From contig NZ_BMQP01000025.1 of the NCBI RefSeq assembly GCF_014648175.1, forward strand, positions 1 through 64,000: a stretch of DNA of 64,000 bases, given 5' to 3'. Source of the stretch: Planobispora rosea (GTDB lineage: Bacteria; Actinomycetota; Actinomycetes; Streptosporangiales; Streptosporangiaceae). A program made the position numbers and the translations under genes. Of the stretch, positions 1 to 7,639 are shown piece by piece. Numbering within the stretch: the stretch's first letter is position 1; each line of letters begins with the position of its first letter. The notes under the pieces were generated by a model, which was not told the origin of the DNA, did no database searches, and worked only from the letters and a program-made list of their open reading frames with translations.

Positions 1-123
1 TGCTTCATGCACTGGCTTTTAACACACTGTTGAGTTCTCAAGAAACGGACGCGTACACCGTCCGAGCCGATCATTTCCTTGATCGTCCCGATCCGGGGCG
101 TTTTGTTCGCTTCGTTGTGACTT
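1..123 (-). promoter_or_regulatory. rRNA operon leader with boxA-like antitermination element
   Basis: Read on the minus strand, positions 42-24 give CTTGAGAACTCAACAGTGTG, the conserved element that precedes 16S rRNA genes in Streptomyces and relatives. It is followed by a short sequence running off the window. The 16S gene itself should therefore lie just beyond position 1. Base composition here is clearly less GC-rich than in the neighbouring genes, as expected of an rrn leader. No rRNA gene body is inside the window. The similar element in some 16S-23S spacers is the main alternative. Confidence 0.65.
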
Positions 124-153
124 TATTCTTTCAGATCCGCTTTTCCGTGTCAA
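124..153 (-). promoter_or_regulatory. Candidate rrn promoter, -35 TTGACA and -10 AAGAAT
   Basis: On the minus strand a perfect TTGACA (153-148) is followed after 17 bases by AAGAAT (130-125), or after 18 by AGAATA. It lies about 85 bases upstream of the boxA-like element, in a position typical of an rRNA promoter. More promoters may lie further upstream. The hexamer match and context are what is seen; activity is inferred. Confidence 0.5.
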
Positions 154-230
154 TTTGACCGGTTCGAGCTGATCTTTCGGGAATTCGGCCCACCTCGTCT
201 CCGAGGCAACCCCTCTAATTTAGCCACGCA

Positions 231-251
231 TTCGATTCGTGTCGAATCGAA
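231..251. repeat. Perfect inverted repeat, possible operator
   Basis: TTCGATTCG and CGAATCGAA face each other across three bases (tgt). The repeat lies between the minus-strand rrn promoter and the plus-strand ABC exporter operon, so it could be a regulator binding site for either. No regulator of obvious matching specificity is adjacent. Confidence 0.4.
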
Positions 252-327
252 CGAGGCGATCAGAGGGAGTCCCGAGCACGCGGTGTCACCACCGGCCTGC
301 GTCGGGCCCAGAAAGGCTACGAACCCT

Positions 328-354
328 CGCCGGGCTCGTCAAATCAGCCCGGCG
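328..354 (+). promoter_or_regulatory. Strong hairpin in the leader of the ABC exporter operon
   Basis: CGCCGGGCT (328-336) pairs perfectly with AGCCCGGCG (346-354) around a nine-base AT-rich loop, 50 bases before the first start codon. No T tract follows. It could be a terminator of upstream transcription, an attenuator or a 5'UTR stabiliser. I cannot decide between these from sequence. Confidence 0.4.
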
Positions 355-407
355 ACCTGGATCGAAAACCCTTTGCCACCAAGGCCGGCGGAGCGCACGC
401 TTGATTG

Positions 408-1127
408 GTGACCATCCTTCAGGCCACCATGCTGACGAAGCGGTTCGGGCCGGTGACGGCCGTCGACGGCATCAGCCTCGACGTGGGCCCCGGAGAGATC
501 ATCGGGTTGCTCGGCCCCAACGGCGCCGGCAAGTCCACCACCCTGCACATGCTCCTGGGACTCATCACCCCCGATTCCGGAAGCATCCGTATGTTCGGCA
601 AGGAACTGGGCAGGCACCGCGTCGAGGCTCTCAGCCGTATCAACTTCGCGGCGAGCTACGTCGACCTGCCGGGTGTGCTGCACGTCCGCGAGGTCCTGGA
701 TGTGTTCGCCCGCCTGTACGGCGTGCGTGACCCGAAGGCCCGCGTCGCGGAGCTCGTCGACCTCCTCGAACTCGGCCCGCTGCGCAGGCGACGGGTGATG
801 GAGCTCTCCTCCGGTCAGCGCACCCGCGTCCAGCTCGCCAAGGCCCTCGTCAACGAGCCGAGCCTGCTCATCCTCGACGAGCCGACGGCGAACCTCGACC
901 CGGACGCCGGTGACCGCATCCGCAACCTCCTGGTCCGGCTGGCCCGGGAGAACGGCCGCGCGATGCTGATCACCTCGCACAACATGCAGGAGGTGGAGCG
1001 GATGTGCGACCGCATCCACTTCATGTCCGCCGGGAGGATCGTGGCGAGCGGCAGCGCCGCCGAGCTCGCCGGCGTCTACGGCGCCGAGACCCTGGAAGAG
1101 GTCTTCCTCAAGGTGGCCCGATCGTGA
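408..1127 (+). CDS. ABC exporter ATP-binding subunit
   Basis: ATPase subunit of an ABC-2 type exporter, expected at the inner face of the membrane with the permease that follows. From the TTG at 405 the protein would be 240 residues, and that numbering is used here. Walker A GPNGAGKST is at about 37-45, signature LSSGQ at 134-138, Walker B LLILDEP at 154-160 and the H-loop SH at 191-192, so all catalytic elements are intact. Tandem TTG (405) and GTG (408) codons and an ATG at 429 are possible starts. I chose the GTG, but the purine-rich GGCGGAG lies somewhat far upstream. The permease gene begins 13 bases downstream, so the two form an operon. Substrate unknown; this subfamily exports drugs, lipids or peptides. 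Confidence 0.85.
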   Translation: MTILQATMLTKRFGPVTAVDGISLDVGPGEIIGLLGPNGAGKSTTLHMLLGLITPDSGSIRMFGKELGRHRVEALSRINFAASYVDLPGVLHVREVLDVFARLYGVRDPKARVAELVDLLELGPLRRRRVMELSSGQRTRVQLAKALVNEPSLLILDEPTANLDPDAGDRIRNLLVRLARENGRAMLITSHNMQEVERMCDRIHFMSAGRIVASGSAAELAGVYGAETLEEVFLKVARS

Positions 1128-1140
1128 AGGTGACCCGAGC

Positions 1141-1959
1141 ATGACCATCACCCACCCTCCGCTGAGCCTCGCCGCCCGCGCGACCCGCGTCGGCGGCGTG
1201 GTCCGCCGCGACTTCGCCGCGCTGCGCCGCAGCCCGATCCGGATGTTCGAGATCGTCTTCTGGCCCACGGTCGAACTGCTCGTCTGGGGATTCGTGACAC
1301 TGTTCCTGCAGTCGCAGCGGGTGCCGTTCGTCGCCGCCTTCCTGCTCGGCGCCGTACTGCTCTGGCAGGTGCTGCAGAAGGCCAGCAACGAGATCTCGAT
1401 CGCGTTCCTGGAGGACATCTGGAGCAGGAATCTCCTGAACGTTCAGGTGAGCCCGCTCTCCACCGTCGAGTACGTGATCGGCCTCATCGTGTTCTCCTTC
1501 GGCAAGGTGGTCTTCGCCATAGCGGTCATGGCGGGCCTGGCCCTGGCCTTCTACGGGTTCGGCATCACCGTCTTCGGCGCGGGCCTGATCCCGTTCATGG
1601 TCCTGCTGCTGGTGATGGGCTGGTCCCTCGGCCTGGTCGGAATCTCGGCGGTGCTCCGTTTCGGGGAGAACGCCCAGGTGATCGCATGGTCCCTGGTCTT
1701 CATCGTGCAGCCGCTGGCCGGGATCTTCTATCCGGTCGACGTCCTGCCCGCCCCGCTCCAGGCCATCGCCTCGTTCCTCCCGGCCACCCATGTCTTCACC
1801 GGCATGCGGACCGTCCTGAACGGCGGCGCCGTACCGTGGGACAGTCTGGCCCTGGCCGCGGCGCTGGACGTCGTCTACCTGGCGGCGACGCTGGGGCTGT
1901 TCGTGTGGGCCCTCCGTTATGCCCGCGCCCGCGGAAAGCTGTCCCGCTTCGGCGAGTAG
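1141..1959 (+). CDS. ABC-2 type exporter permease
   Basis: A 272-residue integral membrane protein with about six hydrophobic segments after a basic N-terminus (first segment around residues 38-58). This is the size and layout of ABC-2 permeases that dimerise and pair with a separate ATPase. It starts with ATG 13 bases after the ATPase gene, in the same operon. It ends only five bases from the end of a convergent small gene, leaving no room for a separate terminator. The substrate cannot be told from sequence. Confidence 0.85.
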   Translation: MTITHPPLSLAARATRVGGVVRRDFAALRRSPIRMFEIVFWPTVELLVWGFVTLFLQSQRVPFVAAFLLGAVLLWQVLQKASNEISIAFLEDIWSRNLLNVQVSPLSTVEYVIGLIVFSFGKVVFAIAVMAGLALAFYGFGITVFGAGLIPFMVLLLVMGWSLGLVGISAVLRFGENAQVIAWSLVFIVQPLAGIFYPVDVLPAPLQAIASFLPATHVFTGMRTVLNGGAVPWDSLALAAALDVVYLAATLGLFVWALRYARARGKLSRFGE

Positions 1960-1964
1960 CGCGC

Positions 1965-2300
1965 CTAGCCGGAGAACCGCTTCGCGAGGTCCCGGACCCG
2001 TTCCACGGCCTCGGCCGCCTGTTCGCCGGTGATGGGCGCCCCGGGCATCCGGCTCAGGTGCTCCACCTGCTCGGCGAAGCGCAGGCACTCCCGGTGGGCG
2101 TGCTCCCGGCAGGCGAGGCAGGTGACGCTCTCCGGACGGGGCGAGGTCATCGCATAGGGCACCTGGAGCCCGCAACCGGTGGTGACGACGCTGGGCGCGT
2201 CGGGGGCGCGGCCCAGCATCGACGCGATCACATTGCGGTAGGCCGCACCGGCCTGCATCACCTTCTGCTCGACGTGGATGTGCGGATCGGTCTCGCTCAT
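1965..2300 (-). CDS. Small conserved Cys/His-rich protein of unknown function
   Basis: A 111-residue protein not assigned to a named family. The middle carries C(x)nCLAC followed by HxHxxC (region around residues 42-73), an arrangement that could bind a metal, then an alpha-helical tail. I start it at the ATG at 2300, because GGAGG lies 11 bases upstream. An in-frame ATG at 2318 would overlap that ribosome binding site. It is cytoplasmic, with no signal or membrane segment. It is convergent with the ABC permease and follows a TetR gene on the same strand 127 bases away. Confidence 0.6.
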   Translation of the reverse strand: MSETDPHIHVEQKVMQAGAAYRNVIASMLGRAPDAPSVVTTGCGLQVPYAMTSPRPESVTCLACREHAHRECLRFAEQVEHLSRMPGAPITGEQAAEAVERVRDLAKRFSG

Positions 2301-2427
2301 CTGCGTCCGTACCTCCATCCGGGTCGTCCCGGGACCAGGCTAGTGCGTTGACCGCCCGGGTTCACCGGGTGGCCGGGCCGCTCGCCGAAAACCCCGCCGG
2401 TCCGTCGGCCGGAACCTCGCGGGCCGG

Positions 2428-3036
2428 TCAGCTGAAACCCCGCGGACCGGTCAGCGGAGCCGTCGCGGAGGACATCGCCGCCACGATCACACCGACCAGG
2501 CTCTCCACGACCTCGGTACGGTCCACCTCGGGATGCTCCAGCCACCAGTCGCCGGTGGCCTGGACCATGCCGACGAAAGCGTGTCCGAGCACCTGGGCGC
2601 GGACCGGGTCGAGGCCGTCCGAGGCGGCCGCGATCACCTCGCCGAGTTCCTCGCCCAGGCTGCGGACGATCGCGGTCATCTGGGAATGGGTCCGGCTGTC
2701 CTCCGCTCCCGCCCGGTGGAACAGGAACCGGTAGAGGCTCAGGTTGGCCGCGATCATGTCGAGGTAGGCGGTGATCGTCGATCGGGCCCGGCCGCGCAGG
2801 TCGGTGCCGGTCTGTTCGAACTGCTGCCGCAGCAGGTCGACCACGGTACGGACGTGCCGGTTGGCCAGAGCCTGGTAGAGCCCGCTCTTGTCGCCGAAGT
2901 GCCGGTAGAGGATGGGCTTGGTGATCCCGGCCTCGGCGGCGATCGCCGCCATCGACGCCTCCGGGCCCTCGCGCCGGATCACCCGGTCCGCGGCGTCCAG
3001 GAGTGTCCTTCGGCGGTCTGGATCCCGTCCACTCAC
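2428..3036 (-). CDS. TetR/AcrR family transcriptional regulator
   Basis: A 202-residue DNA-binding regulator. The N-terminal helix-turn-helix spans about residues 10-55, with the typical core AAIAAEAGITKPILYRHFGDKSGLY. The rest is an all-helical ligand-binding and dimerisation domain. The start is the GTG at 3036, preceded by the purine-rich GAGGGGAAGAG. The upstream 60 bases carry repeated AGAAGAGA elements that could be its own operator. Whether it controls the divergent kinase gene or itself only is unknown. Confidence 0.8.
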   Translation of the reverse strand: MSGRDPDRRRTLLDAADRVIRREGPEASMAAIAAEAGITKPILYRHFGDKSGLYQALANRHVRTVVDLLRQQFEQTGTDLRGRARSTITAYLDMIAANLSLYRFLFHRAGAEDSRTHSQMTAIVRSLGEELGEVIAAASDGLDPVRAQVLGHAFVGMVQATGDWWLEHPEVDRTEVVESLVGVIVAAMSSATAPLTGPRGFS

Positions 3037-3208
3037 GATTCTCTTCCCCTCACCTCTCAGAAGAGATCAGAAGAGAACAGCATAGGCACCCGGGCGCTTT
3101 ACGATCTCGCCGATGTTCCCGGTATCCGCGGCGGTCGTTCAAACAGGAGTTCAAGCGGGATGAAAGCGAAGTTCCGGTAATCTTGCCGGTCTCTCCAGGA
3201 GGTGGCAG

Positions 3209-5008
3209 GTGTCCGAAGCGGGTGCCGTGGCGGTGCCGGGCTACGAGGTGTCCGGCATCCTCGGGCAGGGCGGTTTCGGGATCGTCTACCGGGCCCGGCA
3301 GCTCGCCGTGGACCGCGAGGTGGCGCTCAAGATCGACAATCGGGTGCTCGTCTCGGAGCGCGACCGGCGCCGGTTCATGCGCGAGGTCACCTCTGCCGGG
3401 GCGCTCTCCGGTCATCCCCACGTCGCCCATGTCTACGACGCGGGGGTGTTGCCCGACGGCAGGCCGTACATGGTGCTGGAGCTCTGTCCGGGCGGGTCGC
3501 TGCTGGACCGGTTGCGCGCCGAGGGCCGGCTGGACCCGGCCGAGGTGGCCGACATCGGCATCCGCATCGCCGACGCGCTGGCGGCCGCCCACGCCGCCGG
3601 GGTGCTGCACCGCGACATCAAGCCCGCCAACATCCTGGTCAACCGCTACGGCAACGTGGTGCTGTCGGACTTCGGGCTGGCCACCATGCCGTCGGCGGGC
3701 GGGGAGGTGTCGGTGACCCGCGAGTCGCTCACCCCCGCCTACGCCCCGCCGGAGGCGTTCGAGCTGGCCGAACCCAGCGCCGCCGGGGACGTCTACTCCC
3801 TGGCCGCCACGCTCTACGCGCTGCTGTCGGGCCGCCCGCCGCGCTTCCCGGAGAGCGGCGTGGTCAACATCGCGGTCATCATGGCCCTGCACCGCCGTCC
3901 CGTCCCGGAGATCCCGGGCGTGCCGCCGGAGCTGACCGAGGTGCTCCGCCAGGCCATGGCCACCGATCCGGCCCGGCGCACGGCCTCGGTGGCGGCCCTG
4001 CGCGACGCCCTCACCGACCTGCGCCTGACGCGTCACGCCCCGGCGTCCCGGCCGCTCCCCCCGCGCCCGGCGGCTCACCCGTCCGGTCCCGCCCCATTCG
4101 GCCATGAGACGCCGTCCGGTTACGCGTCGTCCGGTTACGCGTCGTCCGGTCACGGGGCGCTGTCCGGCCCCGGCAGGCCGTTCGCCCCCGCTCCGTCCGG
4201 TTCCGCGGCGCCGTTCCCGGCCGGGCCCTCGCCGTACGGCATGCCGCCCGCGCACCCCGCTCCGCCCGTCGCGGGCAGGGAGGCGGCGCGCACGCACCTG
4301 ACCTCCCCCGGCCTGCGCGGCCTGGCGAGCACCCAGGCGCCCGCGGCGGTCACGCCCTCCGGCGGGTCGAACGGCAGGGTGTTCGTCGCGGTGGCGGTGG
4401 CGTTCGTGATCCTGCTGCTGGCCGGGGCCGGACTCATGTACTTCGAGAACCGCGACCCCGGAACCGGCTCACCGTCCGTTCCCTCCGCCGAGGAACCGGC
4501 CGTGGCCGCGAAGCCCGGCACGACGGGCGGCGCGAACGCGTCCGGAGCCGAGGACGCCCCTCCCTCGAAGGTGGCGGAGATCGCGGGAGTCGACACGGTC
4601 ACCGCGTCGTGCCCCGCCGCGAGGGTCTCCGGGGCGGGCGCCGCGTGTGTGGCCGAGGCCGAGTGCTGGAGCGGGCTGCTGGTCGTGTCGGGCGACGCGA
4701 GCGCCACGACGGTCGGTTGCGAGGAGGCCCACTACTGGGAGACCTACGCGATCGCCACGTTGCCGCAGGACGTCACCACCTACCGGCAGCAGGTCGTGAA
4801 GAAGCACCCGGTCATCAAGAAGGTGTGCTCGGCGCGGGTCATGCTCGCCTCCCGGTCCGGGGACGCGCGCAAGGTCGCGGCCGGGAAGTGGCGCTCGACG
4901 GTGCTGCCCCCGTCGAAGGAGCAGTTCGATCAGGGCGAGCGCACCTATCGCTGTCTCGGCGGGATCCTCGGCCCCGAGGCCAACGGCACTGTTTTCCGCC
5001 CTTACTAG
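3209..5008 (+). CDS. PknB-type membrane serine/threonine protein kinase
   Basis: A 599-residue Hanks-type kinase. The intracellular kinase domain (about 10-275) has the glycine loop GQGGFG (19-24), Lys41, HRDIKPAN (134-141, catalytic Asp136), DFG (154-156) and an APPE motif, so it should be active. A Pro/Ser/Gly linker (276-385) with short SGYAS repeats leads to one membrane segment (391-411). The outer part (about 450-599) has several cysteines and GCEEAHYWE and GERTYRC motifs like those of the actinobacterial septum-formation-related domain (Septum_form); there are no PASTA repeats. The start is GTG with CAGGAGG six bases before it. It probably senses an envelope signal; the substrate is unknown. 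Confidence 0.9.
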   Translation: MSEAGAVAVPGYEVSGILGQGGFGIVYRARQLAVDREVALKIDNRVLVSERDRRRFMREVTSAGALSGHPHVAHVYDAGVLPDGRPYMVLELCPGGSLLDRLRAEGRLDPAEVADIGIRIADALAAAHAAGVLHRDIKPANILVNRYGNVVLSDFGLATMPSAGGEVSVTRESLTPAYAPPEAFELAEPSAAGDVYSLAATLYALLSGRPPRFPESGVVNIAVIMALHRRPVPEIPGVPPELTEVLRQAMATDPARRTASVAALRDALTDLRLTRHAPASRPLPPRPAAHPSGPAPFGHETPSGYASSGYASSGHGALSGPGRPFAPAPSGSAAPFPAGPSPYGMPPAHPAPPVAGREAARTHLTSPGLRGLASTQAPAAVTPSGGSNGRVFVAVAVAFVILLLAGAGLMYFENRDPGTGSPSVPSAEEPAVAAKPGTTGGANASGAEDAPPSKVAEIAGVDTVTASCPAARVSGAGAACVAEAECWSGLLVVSGDASATTVGCEEAHYWETYAIATLPQDVTTYRQQVVKKHPVIKKVCSARVMLASRSGDARKVAAGKWRSTVLPPSKEQFDQGERTYRCLGGILGPEANGTVFRPY

Positions 5009-5036
5009 GGTGAACCCGGCTGCTCCCCGGCATCGT

Positions 5037-5150
5037 GGAGGTGAAGAGGGTGCGTTCATCTCCTGTGAGACGCCCGAACAGCTCGTCTCCGCCCTGGAGC
5101 GCCCCCGGCGCATCCTGATCATGGTCGAGGCGGGCGCGCCGGCCGCGATC
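5037..5150 (+). pseudogene. Relic of 6-phosphogluconate dehydrogenase (gnd fragment)
   Basis: In frame from 5037 the translation contains LVSALERPRRILIMVEAGAP, which closely resembles the stretch of 6-phosphogluconate dehydrogenase around residues 50-85 (consensus SLExPRxIxxMVxAGxxxD). Nothing of the Rossmann motif before it or the long catalytic domain after it is present, and the frame continues into unrelated sequence. I read it as a decayed remnant about 38 codons long left between the kinase and the uridine-kinase-like gene. A chance resemblance is possible but unlikely given the length. Confidence 0.5.
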
Positions 5151-5224
5151 CGGCGGGGCGGCTGCATCATCCGGGCCGCGCGGCGTCCTCCGGCGGCGGT
5201 CCCGCCGTCCGGCAGGATGGCAGG

Positions 5225-5851
5225 GTGCGCATACGCCCCATATCCCCGTCGTCGCTGGCCGAGGAGATCGCCGACCGGATCGCCGAGAGACCCCAGGACG
5301 CCTGGACGCGGGTCGCCTTCGACGGTGCGCCCGCCGCGCGGCCGGACGAGCTCGCCGACGCGCTGGCCGAGCCGCTCCGGCTGCGCGGCCGCGCGGTCCT
5401 GCGCGTGTCCGCCCGGGACTTCCTGCGCCCGGCGTCGCTCCGGTTCGAGTACGGCAAGACCGACCCGGACGCCTTCTACGACGACTGGCTCGACACGGGA
5501 GGGCTGACCCGCGAGGTCCTGGCGCGGCTGGACCCCGGCGGCTCCGGCGAGGTCCTGCCCTCCCTGTGGGACACCAGGACGGACCGGGCCACCCGCGCGC
5601 CGTACGTCACCGTGCCGGCGGGCGGCGTGCTGCTGCTGGACGGGGCGCTGCTGCTGGGCCGGTGGCTCCCGTTCGACCTGACCGTGCACCTGCGGCTCTC
5701 CCCGGCCGCGCTGGCCCGCCGCACTCCGCCGGAGCTGCACTGGACCCTGCCCGCCTACGAGCGTTACGAGCACGAGGCCGAACCCTCGGAGACCGCCGAC
5801 CTCGTCGTCCGGATGGACGACCCGAAGCACCCGGCGATCGTGATCCGATAG
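5225..5851 (+). CDS. Uridine kinase-like protein with degenerate P-loop
   Basis: A 208-residue protein of the actinobacterial uridine kinase-like family. Family hallmarks are FLRPASLRFEYGKTDPDAFYDDWLD (about 67-91), LPSLWDTRTDRATRAPY and the final DDPKHPA. The region that should be Walker A reads VAFDGAPAARPDELADAL (about 30-47) and lacks the GxxxxGK[ST] lysine and serine. Nucleotide kinase activity is therefore doubtful, although close relatives share this. The start is the GTG at 5225. Convergent with the lipoprotein gene, three bases apart. Probably a small-molecule or nucleotide-binding protein of unknown role. Confidence 0.65.
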   Translation: MRIRPISPSSLAEEIADRIAERPQDAWTRVAFDGAPAARPDELADALAEPLRLRGRAVLRVSARDFLRPASLRFEYGKTDPDAFYDDWLDTGGLTREVLARLDPGGSGEVLPSLWDTRTDRATRAPYVTVPAGGVLLLDGALLLGRWLPFDLTVHLRLSPAALARRTPPELHWTLPAYERYEHEAEPSETADLVVRMDDPKHPAIVIR

Positions 5852-5854
5852 GCG

Positions 5855-6370
5855 TCAGCTCGGAGCCGGCGATGCCTCCCCCGGAGCGGGGATGTCGTAG
5901 ACGTCGGACAGGCCGCACACCTCCGCCAGGCCGGCCGCCGCGGCCACGAGCCGGCGGGCGTGGGCGGCGGCCTCCGCGCTTCCCGCCTCGGCGCCCGTGT
6001 ACGCCTCCGCCGCCGTGATGCCCCGCTGGATGTGCCGCAGCGTCGGCTCGACCGCGCCGGGAGCGGCGTCGAGCAGGAGGGTGAGCCAGCGGGAGACCGG
6101 GGCGCCGGGCTTCAGGCCGCGTTCGTCCGAGTGGTGCCGTGCGACCTCGCCGAGGAAGGCCCGCAGGTCCGTGTCGTCGCAGACCGACCCCGGTCCGGTG
6201 GCCGGAACCTGCGTTGGCGTCGGGGCGGGGGGCGGCAGCGCGGTGGGCGTGACCGGCGCCTCGGTCGGGGTCGGGGCGGGGGCCGGGGAGCCGGAACAGC
6301 TGCCCGCGGAGAGAGCGAGGGCGGCGAGCGCGATGACCCGGAATGTCACGTAGAGCTTTCGAGACGACAC
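5855..6370 (-). CDS. Putative secreted lipoprotein
   Basis: About 171 residues from the GTG at 6370. A hydrophobic signal segment ends in LSAGSC, a plausible lipobox, followed by a Pro/Thr-rich tether. A soluble helical domain of roughly 110 residues with two cysteines (VCDD and VCGL) comes last. It is expected to be anchored on the outer face of the membrane. No ribosome binding site is obvious; a GTG at 6349 would also preserve the signal peptide. Function unknown. Confidence 0.6.
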   Translation of the reverse strand: MSSRKLYVTFRVIALAALALSAGSCSGSPAPAPTPTEAPVTPTALPPPAPTPTQVPATGPGSVCDDTDLRAFLGEVARHHSDERGLKPGAPVSRWLTLLLDAAPGAVEPTLRHIQRGITAAEAYTGAEAGSAEAAAHARRLVAAAAGLAEVCGLSDVYDIPAPGEASPAPS

Positions 6371-6433
6371 ATAGAGTAGACGCAGTACGGCGCCGCCAGG
6401 TTGCCTCACCGGCACCGGAGCGGCGCGAACGCC

Positions 6434-7480
6434 TCACCCGTCCCCCGCCGCCCGACGCCCGCGCCCGTGACCCTCCGTACCGGCCCGGTCCTTCTTCCCG
6501 GGGAGTTTGCGCAGCGACCCGGCGTGCGCCCGCTCCTCCGGGTGCCGCCGTACCCGCCGGAGACTCGCGACGACGGTGACCAGCAGCACGAGGAGGATCA
6601 CACCGAGCGACACGGGGGTGGGGATCTCCGGGATCGAGGAGGAGACGTCCTCGTGCAGGAAGACCAGGATGAGCTTGACGCCGATGAACCCGAGGATCAC
6701 TGAGAGCCCGATCGACAGGTAGACCAGCCGTTCGAGCAGGCCCTCGATGAGGAAGTACAGGGCCCGCAGCCCGAGCAGCGCGAAGGCGTTGGCGGAGAAG
6801 ACGAGCAGCGGGTGCTGGGTGATCCCGAAGATCGCCGGGATCGAGTCGAGGGCGAAGAGCAGGTCGGTGCTGCCGATGGCGACGAAGACGAGGAACAGGG
6901 GCGTGATCACGCGCCTGCCGTTCTCCGCGGCGACCAGCTTCCCGCCGTGGAAGTCGTCGCTGACCGGGAAGATCCGGCCGACCCATCGGATCAGCGGGTT
7001 GTCGCCGACGTCCGGGTCGTCGTTCCGGTGACGGGCCAGCTGCACCGCGGTCCAGAGCAGGAGCAGACCGAAGAGCAGGAACGTCGGCGAGAACACGGTG
7101 ATGGCCGTGGCGCCCACGGTGATGAGCACCGCCCGCATCACGAGCGCGGCCGCGATGCCGAACAGCAGCGCCTTCTGCTGGTACTCGTCGGGCACCGCGA
7201 ACTGGCTCATGATGATGACGAAGACGAAGAGGTTGTCCACCGACAGGCTCTTCTCCACCAGCCATCCGGCGAAGTACTCGGTCGCGATGTCCGCGCCCGC
7301 CAGCGGCCACAGCACGAGCCCGAAGACGATCGCCACCGCGATGTAGAACACCGACCAGAGCGCCGCCTCCCGCAGGCCCACGGCGTGCGGGCGTCGGGAG
7401 GCGACCACGAAGTCGAGGACCAGCAGGGCCACCACGATCCCCACGACGACGGCCCAGGCCCCCAGCGAATCGATGATCAC
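6434..7480 (-). CDS. TerC family integral membrane protein
   Basis: A TerC/Alx-type membrane protein of about 348 residues with some nine membrane segments. Characteristic stretches are EKSLSVDNLFVF and the second acidic membrane motif DLLFALDSIPAIFGIT. These intramembrane Asp/Asn residues are thought to bind metal. The family is linked to manganese efflux and to metal supply for secreted proteins. The basic C-terminal tail is cytoplasmic. I prefer the GTG at 7480 because GGAG sits six bases before it; a GTG at 7492 would add four residues. No yybP-ykoY riboswitch was recognisable upstream. Confidence 0.88.
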   Translation of the reverse strand: MIIDSLGAWAVVVGIVVALLVLDFVVASRRPHAVGLREAALWSVFYIAVAIVFGLVLWPLAGADIATEYFAGWLVEKSLSVDNLFVFVIIMSQFAVPDEYQQKALLFGIAAALVMRAVLITVGATAITVFSPTFLLFGLLLLWTAVQLARHRNDDPDVGDNPLIRWVGRIFPVSDDFHGGKLVAAENGRRVITPLFLVFVAIGSTDLLFALDSIPAIFGITQHPLLVFSANAFALLGLRALYFLIEGLLERLVYLSIGLSVILGFIGVKLILVFLHEDVSSSIPEIPTPVSLGVILLVLLVTVVASLRRVRRHPEERAHAGSLRKLPGKKDRAGTEGHGRGRRAAGDG

Positions 7481-7639
7481 CTTTTGCTCCACCCTGACGT
7501 GCGGCTGCGACGCGGCATGATCACCTGCGTATACCCGGCGGGCACCCTCTTATCCGGCTGCGAGAGCAATATCCGCCTGGTGCACGACCGCGGCCGGAAC
7601 TACCCTCGGGACGACGGGGACGACATCTCTGGAGCCGCC

